Part shown: positions 10,616 to 31,900 of the stretch, piece after piece
Layout of the letters: the number at the start of each line of letters is the position of its first letter
How positions within the stretch are numbered: position 1 is the stretch's first letter
Translations under genes and position numbers: made by a program
Assembly (NCBI GenBank): GCA_964036195.1
Contig: OZ038457.1
Location: forward strand, 19,371,147-19,435,146
Reading direction: 5' to 3'
DNA length: 64,000 bases
Origin: Sphaerolaimus hirsutus
Lineage: Eukaryota; Nematoda; Chromadorea; Monhysterida; Sphaerolaimidae
Notes under the pieces: model-generated
What the model saw: only the letters and a program-made list of their open reading frames with translations
The model's database searches: none
Told to the model about the DNA's origin: nothing

Positions 10616-13044
10616 CATCTAAGTGGGTGCAGAAGTGGCCTCTGTTGGGAACTTTAGGTCGTTTCTGTGTCAAGTCCACAGCCAACAAAATTGAGAATAT
10701 CAAATACTCAAAAGTCAGCAGTACTCAAAAATAAATTAGAGCCTATCGATACCTGCAAGCGCTGTCTTTTATTTACCTGCCAGCTATACTTCACAAATTG
10801 AGTTCTTATATTTTATTTTAGGCGGTGTCTACAGGAAAAATCAAGACAAGATTTCTTTTTTAAGGTTTCATATTTGACAAAAAAAATTCAGATTTGCGAG
10901 AAAAGGCAATGAAGTATAGGTACTATTTGAGACAACCTTAACTTATGAGCGGAATGCACAACTTATCTGAAACTTAGCATGCATGCGCTCACAAGTATGT
11001 ATACGTCATGCTTTTTCTCACAAATACGGAACTTTTAACGGTAAATTCTGTCGTCAATAAGTTTTCCTGTACACACATCCTTAAGCATGACCGCAAGCTA
11101 CCGACGCAAATCGATCTGCACGTGCAAATGGGGCTCAGCTCCCATCGGCATTCGAGTAATGCACGTGAAGTTGTCCACCAACATTAATCACGCAGACATG
11201 CAGCAAATCAATGAACAGCCAATGGCCCTAGTTGAATGCAGACATTCGCCGGATATTCCATTTGCACATGCAAATTCATCTGTATAAGTAGCCTACTTGA
11301 TCTTGATCAACATCGTGTAAATTGTGAAGTATAGCATACATCAACCAAATTCGACGGACCACTGTGCGTGCTCTGTAGGACTTTCGATGAATATCTGTTG
11401 TTTTTTATAAATTGTCATCCAGTGACCAATCCCATTTGGAGTGCCTCTACGATGGCGTGCAATATCGCAGTAGACACATTTAATCCACAATAAACTTCAA
11501 TTCAATTCAATACCAAATAGACACCGATAAACGAAATTTCGCGAGACATTCGCAAATTGACAGTTTTTCTCTCGATTCTTCAAAATATGAATCCCTCAAA
11601 TTTCATGTTTTCGGACATTCGACAGTCTACACAGAGTGGTCCAATAAAATTATCTCCAAAAACAAGCAAAGATTCCAATGAATAGAAAAAATAAGCCAAG
11701 ATCACAAATGGGTGAGAAAATGGGTTTGCTGATATGAACATAAACTATAAATAATTAAAAATACAATGATGATTACAAAAATCAGAACGATTACTGCAAA
11801 ATATTCAAGCTCGTCAAGATTTACAAGTTCAAAAAATGTCCATTTACATATTAACACATTCAGCATAAAATATTTTACCCCCATCAAACAGATGCATTTT
11901 GAATTTTTTCTGCTTCGTTTTCAATTAAAATCGCCCATGACAATGGAAAGGAAAGGCCATTTGAAACAAAAATATTGTAAAACACAAACAATACGCGATG
12001 AATGAATTATTTACAAAACCGAAAGTACTATGCAAATAAAATGCTTATAAAATTGCTAAAATACATAAATAATTGGGATTGAAAATGTTCGATTGTCGCT
12101 AATGTCAATGTAGAAATGCGTGCACATGCAAATATTTATTTATTTGACTAACAAAACGCTTTGAACGAGAACCGTGAAAGCGTGAAAAATGCGTGTGCAC
12201 ATTGAACAAAAAATTACTTTTAGACATATATAAGTACCTATGAAGTTATGTCTACCTGCTTTATAGCAGCATATCAATGAGGAAGTCATTAACTTTGATA
12301 CGGTAGCCAAGTGAAATAAAACTATAGCTAACCCAAACTTACCACCTGTAACATACTGTCGTGGGATAGATAAATACACAAAAACGTCTGGCGCGCAAGA
12401 CACTCAATATCGTCAACTGAAAATTGAATTCGTCAACTTCATTTTTATATTTCCAAAAATTTGGATCGAAAACCCAGCTCACGTGCAAAAAAAGCAGTTG
12501 ACACAATAGTTGTCAGTTGACACAACAAAGTGTGCATGCCGCCTAAATGTGAAAGCATCACAAGAGGAGGCGCTGAACAGCCAGATTTGATGAAAAGCAA
12601 GAGACACGCTTTGTATTGTTTTTATACGTAAAACGTGCAGCGAATCAAGTGCACTGCAGCGATGTGTGGACGGGCGTTTTTTTGCAAATTTGCATTACAC
12701 TTTTTATGCAATGCCGCGCGGCGTGGGTTGAAAATCAGTGAAGTGGGATAGTTAAAACAATATTTATTTATAGTAAAGTGCTGCCCATTAGGAACTCAAC
12801 CAAAACCGTTATAAATTATTTTAAACAAACTGAAAAAAATTATCCCACTTTTTCAGTAACTTCCATATTCCACATAGTTACGAATCCCATCCCAGAGTAG
12901 TTCAAAATCCATATAGTCTGAAATAAACTTCACCCAAAATTATCCTTCAATCCAGCCCATACGTTTCACCGCACACGTAAATCCCATCCACGCACCGATG
13001 CAATGTACGTTGTATTTACGTTGCACGTTGCGGCTCGACAAAGT

Positions 13045-15254
<2,210 letters not shown>

Positions 15255-15673
15255 TGTAAAAAAGCATCAAACGACTGGTTTGTGTCACTAATCGTAGTAA
15301 TGTGGCATGAAACAATGCATATGCGTCATTTACCGATTATTGCTGGCAACAAGCCAATTATCTTTTTACTATTTCGGACCTAATTCTCCATTGTGTATCG
15401 TAAAAAAGTGACCTGTAATCAACAAACTGTAGTCAGTGCAACAAGGTCAACCCTTAATGTAAACAACATTTCTATTCAATACCTACGTTTCGAGGGAACG
15501 ACTTCATACTTTCGTCTTTCATGGCGCAAAATCGTCTCTGATTTGTCAGGATCCAAAATATCGCATCATTTAGCCCGAACTTTTTTGGATACAATTGAAA
15601 GAAAACTCGAATTGGATACGCTGGCTTGACTTTTGCAGAATTTGGGTGCGCTACCGGCTTCATCTCGTCAGAA
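15255..15673. promoter_or_regulatory. Shared divergent promoter of Rap1 and HDAC3
   Basis: Only 419 bp separate the Rap1 start codon (15254, minus) from the HDAC3 start codon (15674, plus). Both promoters and 5' UTRs must lie here unless upstream non-coding exons exist. I see no TATA box at an obvious position. The inference of shared regulation rests on geometry alone. Confidence 0.45.
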
Positions 15674-22729
<7,056 letters not shown>

Positions 22730-22944
22730 ATTTGTGTGTTCACGGTTGCTAGCGTGATTATAAATGCCGCTTGTACAGTGACTGATCTCAACTGCATAAT
22801 TCGCAATGAAACAACAAATATACTCGCCACAGCCTTACTTCACACATCCACACGTCAACCTACCTCGTGTCGCTACTTCATAGTGACACCCATTCAACTT
22901 TGGCACATTTTTGCCGCATTGCATTTCCGCGGTAGGGCGCCGCG

Positions 22945-25900
22945 ATGGAGGGCAGTGCGGGCGTGAGTCAACGCCGCCGGCACGCGCAGCCCCCGCAAAA
23001 TGACCACCAAGGGCAGGTGGACAATGATGTGACCGATTTACGAGCTGGGAGTGGTGTGGGGGGAAGGTGTGTCGTTTGGTGGTTTTTGGGCACCCGGAGC
23101 GCATGTAGGTGCCCGCTGCGCATGTAGCCCCCTACATTACGCCGGGTCTACATGCGCCCCGGGTAGACATATCCGCGCGCCGTGTTTACATGCACAGAAG
23201 GCATACGTCGTGTGGATGTATTTGTCCTCTTTGTAAATATTACTTTGATGAGGATATGCCGTTATGTAATTGCATCTCTACAATAAAGTGAATTGCAATT
23301 GAAAAAGTAATTGCATCTCTCGCCCGCGTTCAACCGTACAGTGAATTTCGGAATGTCCGAAAATCCTAAAGCCGATCTTTTCCACTAACCGATTATTTCC
23401 GTCATCATACGCTGCTACGAATTCTTCCACACCTCCCAGGCTACATCACTCTCGACGGGCGTCTCTAGGAGTTGTCCACTGGACACTCATCTCACTCTAC
23501 CTAGTCTCTCTGCTCTACTTGTGCATGCGGCTGCACTCAGCCGTGCCCTCGCCCCTGTCGGACGCGCAGGCGGGCAAGCACAAGTTCAGCGAGCAGCGCG
23601 CCAACAGGTTTTTAAGCAAGTTGACTGGGCTGGGGCCCAAGCCGAGCGGGAGCGACGCGTGCGAAGTGCACGCTAAGAAGCTCATTTTGGAGGAGTTGAG
23701 CGCTATTAATGTGGGTTGTCGTTGTGCATTTTTTATCAAACTCCTGCACCAGCTGTGCGGTATGTGCTGGTAATGGAATGGCGCTACCGTATTTCCTCGA
23801 AATACCCACCCCCACTCGAAATAACCCCCTCGAAATACCCCCCTCGAAATACCCCCCTCAAAATGGACACTATGAACTTATAGCCCCTCCCCCTCGAAAT
23901 ACCTTCCCCTTAATTTAGTGTATAGAGAACGTAAATGACAAAGGCTGCGGTTTGTCATCCGGGCAATGCAGAACACACGTTAAAAACGAGTCTTTAGAGT
24001 CTTATAAATGGCAATTTTTTTGCATTTTTCGACGCCTGCTACGTTGTAGACGACAATTTAGTACTGGGATTTCAAAAAATTTATGGCGAAATAATAACCC
24101 CCCCCCTCGAAATACCCCCTCGTTTAACCCCCCCTCAAAATTCTCACTCTGAAAAATAAACCCCCTGGGGGTATTTCGAGGAAATACGGTATTTTTGGCG
24201 ATTTATCATCACTAATACGCACCTTACTTGTGCGAGATTGAATTGACCGGGCGCTGTCCTCTGTTCTGATTTAGTATTACGGAATGTATTAGGGATGGCC
24301 TGTGTTTTTTAAAGTCTTGTTTAATGTATTTGAAACACAGGCGTTGAAACCGTCTTTTTTAGACATCAGTAGTGATGGAAAAGCGCCAGAAAAAAGGGCG
24401 CCAGGCGCCATTCAGAAAATGGGCGCCAAATACGCCACAGAAAAAGGGCGCCATGGCGCCATTCGGAAAGCGGGCGCCAGGCGCCAAGGGCGCCACGGAA
24501 AGAGGGCGCCATGGCGCCATTTCAAAAATATGGCGCCAGGATAAATAAAAAAACAACACTAGCAACAAAAAAATTAGTAACTAAAGTAGAATCCACATGA
24601 CGAATTCAAACACAATAGATATTGTCATTTGACAACAATCCATTCACTTCAAAATGACTTTTCCAATCAGTGTTTCCTTGAAATGGACAAATAACGGAAT
24701 TGCAACGATTTGAATCTGTTGATTTATGATTTTGCAAGTTCAACGGTCCATCATTCTCGCATTCTGATCTGTCAGACACATCTGATAAACTGTTGGACGA
24801 AAAGTTTTCAGCCACTCACACCACTTCGTCCATTTTTCAGGCGAATTTAGATCATCCACAGATAGGGTTCAAACGGGATTGACTTTTCGGGATCGGGATC
24901 GGGATCGGGATTCACTTTTTGAGATTTCGGGATCGGGATCGGGATTGGGGTTTCGGGATCGGGATCGGGATCGGGATTGGTTTTTTAAGATTTCGGGATC
25001 GGGATCGGGATCGGGATTGGCCGGGATTGGGGTCACGGGATCGGGATCGGGATTGGGATAGGCATTTTTCCGGGATCGGGATTGGGTTCTAGGGATAGAG
25101 ATTTTGGCCATTTTTCTGGCATTGACAGTTGTTCATAAAGGTGTCAATACACTGTTGGATGCCAGAAAAGTGGCATGAAATTGTCGCTGGGGTTTGCATC
25201 CACTTTTTTGCATGCAAAAACGTCATTATTTCACTTTTTATAATTTCCACTAATTTTTCCGGGATCGGGATCCCGGACTTGGGAGTTTCTCGGGATCGGG
25301 ATCGGGATTTGAAAACTTTCGGGATCGGGATCGGGATCGGGATTGGTATTTTTGAGATTTCGGGATCGGGATCGGGATCGGGATTGGGGTTTCGGGATCG
25401 GGATCGGGACTGGTAAATCCCGGAATTTCACGGGATCCGGGATCGGGATCGGGATCCCGTTTGAACCCTATCCACAGATGGGTTTTTCATCTTTTTTCTA
25501 TTTATACAGCACTCACTTTGGAACCCTGCTGGCGCCTTTTTGGCGCCGTTTTAAAGCAGGGCGCCAGGCGCCACGGAAAAATGGCGCCTTTCAGAATGTG
25601 GGCGCCAGGCGCCAAGGGCGCCACAGAAAAAGGGCGCCAAGCGCCAATGGCGCCGTGGCGCGGCGCCCTTTGGCGCCCTCAAATGGCGCCAGCGTCATGG
25701 CGCCATTCCATCACTAGACATCAGCCAAAAAATTCGGTACTCATGCACTAGGTATTTTGCAATGAACCTCATCAAAAAGTCTTTTAAACCAACCAATACC
25801 TGCAACTACTCAATCTTCTTAAAAAAGTACACCAACGCGTAAATATCACACCTACAGGCGTCGATGTCGGGGCCGCACACCCTCACGCTGGACGTGCAGC

Positions 25901-28900
25901 GGGCGTCGGGCTGCTTCAGACTGGACAAGTTCGACCATTTCACGCTGTGCTACGAGCGAGTGCTCAACATCGCCGTGCGACTGTCGCCCAAGCATAGGAA
26001 ATCTAGTTGGTTTGCGGTGTCTATTTTTGGTGTGAAATTTGGGCTTTTAGAAATGTTTAGCTCCGTTGATGTCTGCTGTTTGTCCCGTACTGAAACTCAA
26101 GTGGGTATGGATGAGGCGAGTCGACATAAACATTTCTAAAATATTTTGTGCATTTGTCTGTCCTCGGGCCAGTCCCCCCCCCCCGTGTGCGTGCACCCAA
26201 AAACATGCCACAACTGAAATGTGCGCGATTGCGCGCGCATATTATGAAGTACAATTTTTTTCGCACCCATTGAAATTTTGTTCATGCGAATTTATTTATT
26301 TGGTGTGAACATCGCCTTCTCTGGTTGTTTTTGTGCTTCTTCAATAGTGTTAGCCTTATTTATGCCCTGGCTAAGTCCAGTAATGACCGAACTGTAATAC
26401 ATAAGGTGGGGCTCCGGTGTCAGTTACCTTCCACACCGCTTCGAATTCAACGACCGTATCTACTTGTAGGGTTCACACGGGATTGACTTTTCGGGATCGG
26501 GATCGGAATTGGCTTTTTGAAATTTCGGGATCGGGATCGGGATTGACTTTTTCAAATTTCGGGATCGGGATCGGGATTGAGGTTTCGGGATTGGGATTGG
26601 GATTTTCTAAGTTTCGGGATCGGGATCGGGACCACAAAATCCCAGAATTTCTCGGGATTCGGGATCGGGATCCCGTTTGGACCTTATTTACTTGAATAAC
26701 ACCACTGGGAATTTTTTTCTTCAGACTTTTAAGGGGGGATTATTTTTTACTCGCTCGTCTAACAGGGTCAAGGACGTAGCCAGGGGGGGGGCGGGGGGGG
26801 CGGCCGCCCCCCCCCCTTCCCGGGCCGGACCAAAAAATGTGCCTGAAATGGCACTTCCAGAAGACGATTTTGTCGACAGTTAGAAAAAATTTTTGCGCGC
26901 AAGCGCGCATTTTCCCTTCACAGCATATATTTTCGGCTGACTGGTCTCCGCGGCTTCAAAGTCAGTGAAAATGGCCCCAATTCCTGTCCATCTCGCTCTA
27001 TATGCCTGTGAAAAACAGACATATACAGGTGTTTTGGCGCCAATGTCAACGTCCGTGGCGCCATGGCGTGGCGCCTACGAATGGCGCCAGCGCCATGGCG
27101 CCATTCCCCTACTACAGGGGTAAAATTTTAGGGGGGGGGGCGCCGCCCCCCCCCGTTCGCCGGGCTCCGTATACAATCCGCCCCCCCCGCTCAAAAATCC
27201 TGGCTACGTCCCTGAACAGGGTGGAATTATTCGTTGGGGGGGGATGTTAGAGTAAAAACGGTATTTAAATACATTCACGTGTTTCACATTATCACATTGA
27301 CGAAGTCATTGAACTGAAAAACCTTCAAGTCTACCTTTCGTGCCTCACCCCCACCCCCCCAGGCGGGCACGCGGCGCTGGCGAACTGCCACTTCGACACG
27401 TGGCCGGGCAGTCCGGGCGCGAGCGACGACGGCGTGTCGTGCGCCGTGCTGCTGGACATGCTGCGCGTCATGACCCACTCCCCCGAGCCCTTCCAGCACG
27501 ACGTCGTGTTCTTGTTTAATGGAGCTGAGGAGAACATTTTGATGGCCGCTCATGGGTTCGGATTTTGGATTTTGGGATGGTTTTCGGTTTAGCGTCCCGT
27601 GTTTAGATTAGTGACAGTTGTCGCTAATGGAGGTCAGGTTTTGGTAGCCAAACATGTTGCCATGGGAAGGATAAATATTTAACTTCTTCCCTCCACGGGA
27701 AGCGCCGGATTGTGGTAATAGCATTGATTGGTGCCTAACCAGTGGTCTCCAATGGGGTCGCGCTTACCACCCCCCCCCCCCTCAAAAAAAAAACCTCGCC
27801 CGGCTACCTATCTTCCCGGAGGCTCAAATTTTTCGCGGCTATACCGTCACCCACCTTCCAAAAAAACAACAATCGGTGATTCGTCCCAAATCGGGCAAAT
27901 CAGCCCTTTAATTTGTTATTTTTCTCCATCAACTTTCTGAATTAGCAGTTGCCTTTTGCAGTTTCATCACGCAACACCCGTGGCGGCACGACATTCGCGC
28001 ATTCATCAATTTGGAAGCGTGCGGCGCCGGCGGCCGGGAACTTTTGTTCCAAGCCGACGCTAGTAATCCATGGCTGCTCAATTTGTATCTGGAAAAAGCG
28101 CCAAGGTGTGCGTTTTTAAATATCAGTATAAACAATGTTTTTGGGCACAGTTAATTTTGAGAGAATTTAGAGATATGGATCCCCGCAATTTGGAGATATG
28201 AATCCGTGATGTTGACAGATGAATCCCATCAAAGGTGTGGTGCTGAAAAATTGATTTACGAATATCGTGATACAAAAGTTATTTTCGAAGTTATCTAAAT
28301 TTATGCTTTTTATTCCGGACGTATTTAAAAGCTTCAAAAATAAACGCCAGCCACTGATAAACTATAAATCTTAAAATCGTTATTCATGTGAATCGACCCC
28401 GAACCGACCCGACCCGAACCGAACCACGATAACCGGAACCGAACATTCTTAGGAACCGAGAACCGATATCCGAACCGAAATCTTTGAGAACTGAGAACCG
28501 ATAACCGGAATCAAAATTTTTTAATTCCCAACCCTAGTATTCACAACACTCTTGTAATCTTGTAACTCCGGCCCCTTTCTCAGACCGCACGTGAGCGTCG
28601 TGGGGCAGGAGGTGTTCGACGCTGGCTTCGTGCCCGGCGACACCGACTTCCGCATTTTCAGGGACTATGGCCGCATTGCGGGTGTGTTCGAAACTGTTCG
28701 ATGCAATCAGATATTGTTTTTTTTAATTATGTAAAATATGAGAATAATTTTCACAAAACATTGTCAATATTTTGTTTATCAATTTGTAGTGGATTTGATT
28801 TAAAAAATTCGAATTACCTCCCGGGTACCTCCCCCAAAAACTGTCCTCGAATTACCCCCCGGGGAGTTTATTTTTTCAAGTAGAAATTTGGAGGGGTTTA

Positions 28901-31900
28901 TTATTTCGCCAGAAAGTACCGTATTACGGTACCTCGTCCAATGCCCCCAATTCGCAGGCCTGGACCTTGCGTTCATCCGCAACGGCTACGTGTACCACAC
29001 CGAGTTCGACACGATGCAGTTCGTCACCCCCGGGTCGGTGCAGCGCGCCGGCGAGAACATCATGGCCACCGTGACCGCGCTCGCCAATTCGGACGTGCTC
29101 GCCAATCAGGCCAAATATACTGGCGGTGGGTTTGTTGGTGGTGATTGATTTGGTGTGGCCGGTGTTTTTTGACGTGTTTTCTTCTTAATCCGAAACTATT
29201 CCATGCCGAACTTGGGGGCATGAACGTTGGGCAAAAGGCGATATGCGTAACGAGTCGACATATAAATTCATAATATACTTTTGTCAGAAATCGACATTTA
29301 TAATGCAATCGCACGGCTCCACAGCCATTCTCAGAAATTCCATGGCTATTTTTAACATCACAAAGTACTGTATTGTCTTATATACCTGAATATGTTCACT
29401 CATGATCATTTTTGGGAGCTTTGAAAAACGGTTTTCTTTAAACAAACGTCTTTTTAAAACTGTCGTTAAAACTTATATTTTCCATCTCTAGCGCTGATGA
29501 GTAAAGTGCACACTAAGGATGGCAAACCGGAGTTTTTCAACGCTTTTTAAACACGGTTTTCACTCAAATCCCCCCCCTCCCCGCAGGTCGCAACGTATTC
29601 TTCGACGTGCTGGGCGTGCTCACGGTGGTCTACCCGCTCTGGGTGGGCCGGCTGCTGAACTACGCCGCGTGCGCCGCCGTCGCTGCGAACGTGTTGCACA
29701 GCGTCGTGGCGCATGCCAAACAGACCGACTTTGGCCAGGGCGCCGCAACTGGCGCTGGAGTTTATGGCGCCGGCAAGTTGTTGGCCATGTTGTTGTTGCA
29801 GCTGGTGTGTTTTGGGATACTTTTTTTCTGAACGTTTTCTGTGGCGATTTCTATATTAATTGTGAAAGTTGCTCAATTTTAATGCTGTTTGTCGTCCTAG
29901 CCCTTTTTATATCTATCGTTTTTTTGTATTTCAACTAGGGATGGCTGGGGTGTTTTCAGAGGGTTTTTTTAAACACAGGTCGTTGAAAAAAACCCTAATT
30001 TTTTTAATTTCTATCTTCAACCCACAATCAAAACACCCCTAAAATGCCAATCGCAGTTCGCCTGCCTGTGCTCCTTGCTGGCCACGTTGATGTGCTCGCG
30101 CCTGGTGCACCTGCTGTCGGCGTCCATGTGCTGGTACTCGGACCACCGCTGGCTCGTGCCGCTCTACGTGGCGCCGGGGGTGGCCGCCGGATTTGCGGTT
30201 CATTGGCTCGTTGCCAGCAGAGCCAGTGCCACGGTTTGTCATGTTTGGTTATATTGTATTGGTTAAAGAGTTGAATTGCGAATGTGTAATATTTTTGCTC
30301 TGTGCGGCTTCCATTTAGCCAAAAAGGGGGAGCCAGAAGTAGCCAAAAAGTTGCCCCCGGGATAGATAGACAGCTGAGCGACCTCCGGAATAGATAGATA
30401 GCTGGCGGATTTGGGGGGTAACCCCCCAACCCCCCTGTTCCCCTGTTACCCCTTGCACTTTGCAATATTTCCGATGCGGTTTCACCTCTATCTGTTCCAT
30501 TCAACATGAGAGCATTTTTTGCGTTCGCAGCGGCCGGGCGCGCGTTCGCACGTGGCCGCGGCCCACGACGCCATGGTGATCATCCAGGCCACCATTCTGT
30601 TCGCGCTCACGTCGTTCGGCTTGGCCAGCGCATTTTTCTGGCTCATTCTCGCCGCTTTCCCGCTAGCTAAAAGTATCATTTGCAAACTTGGAGGTGTGTT
30701 TACTTGTGGATTTTTCGCGTTTAATTTTGTGGTAAATATATTTATTCACTATTTATCAAAAAATGCTTCAAACTTAGGAATCCATGGACCGGCAGTGTGG
30801 CTGCACGTGCTGTGTGCTTCATTCCCTCTGATCATGATCATTCACAGCACCAGCATGCTTGTAGACATGTGAGTCCCTTTATTGGCAATGATTGTCTCTA
30901 TTCACATTTCAAAATGGGCATCATTCTCCCAGGTTCATACCAATAATGGGGCGGAGTCTGGCCGCCGACTCCGACCTCACCATGGCTGTTCTATCGTGGC
31001 TCGCCGGCGTTGGCATCCTGTTACAATTGGTCAGATTTTGATGTTGCTATACTCGACGGACATCACACGTAGTATTGGAGCCTACCATAACCTATTTATG
31101 TGAATGCTGAGCCAAAAATTTTACAGCTTTTTATCATAATATTTCGTTGTTAGTATGGAAAATTAAATTCTGAAATTTATAACGAGATTTTATTCATTAA
31201 ATTATGACAGTGGCGTAGCCAGGGGGGGGGCGGGGGGGGCGGCCGCCCCCCCCCCCCTTCCCGGGTCGGACAAAAAATTATCCCTAAAATTGCACTTCAG
31301 GAAGCGATTTTGCCGGCAGTTCAAAAAAATTTTGCGCGCAAGCGCGCATTTACACACCTCTCAACCTTTCTTATTCTTCTGTTCGGTTTAGGAGTGTATA
31401 TGCCGCTACAAATGACCAATTTTGGACCAATTTTCACACATTTAAGATAAAAATATGTTCGTTTTAGTAGACATTGGCGCCAAACATTGCGCCATGGCGC
31501 GGTGCCTACAAATGGCGCCAGCGCCATAACTCCATACCGCTATCATAGGGACTAAATTTTAGGGGGGGGGGGGGCGCCGCCCCCCCCGTTCGCCGGGCTC
31601 CGTATACAATCCGCCCCCCCGTTCAAAAATCCTGGCTACGCCACTGAATTATGATAGGATTCTGCACATATTTACTTAACCGTCCGCTAAGTTTAGCTAT
31701 TTGATGCTTACAAGTCAAATCGCAAGTTGTTTTAATCATTTGAGTGGATTTTATCCAATCCAGGGTGCGTTGGTCCACGGCACGTGTACAGCGTCGATGC
31801 TGCGCTACCTGCGCGCTCTGGGCGTCCTAGTGGTGCTGTGCTACATGGCGGCCGCCCTGTGCAGCCACCCCTACAAGTGGGACCCCCAGGCGCCCAGACT

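Larger units (their letters stand above)
9039..13044. other. Intergenic region, repeats and AT-rich spacer
   Basis: Between the XRCC4-like duplicate and the Rap1 3' end. It holds the elements at 9403-9525 and 10123-10615, poly-G at 9353-9371, and AT-rich sequence from 10.7 to 13.0 kb. The 11087-11287 open frame lies in a palindromic stretch (GCACGTGCAAATGG and its inverse) and looks non-coding. I recognise no exon. Confidence 0.5.

Noticed and set aside
24869-25431. Open frames of Asp-Arg-Gly-Ser repeats over GGGATC runs
   Set aside because: They are translations of a microsatellite core in all frames and both strands, not genes.
30028-30507. A 159-aa minus-strand frame in ERMP1
   Set aside because: It is antisense to ERMP1 exon 9 and low-complexity intron; no family resemblance.
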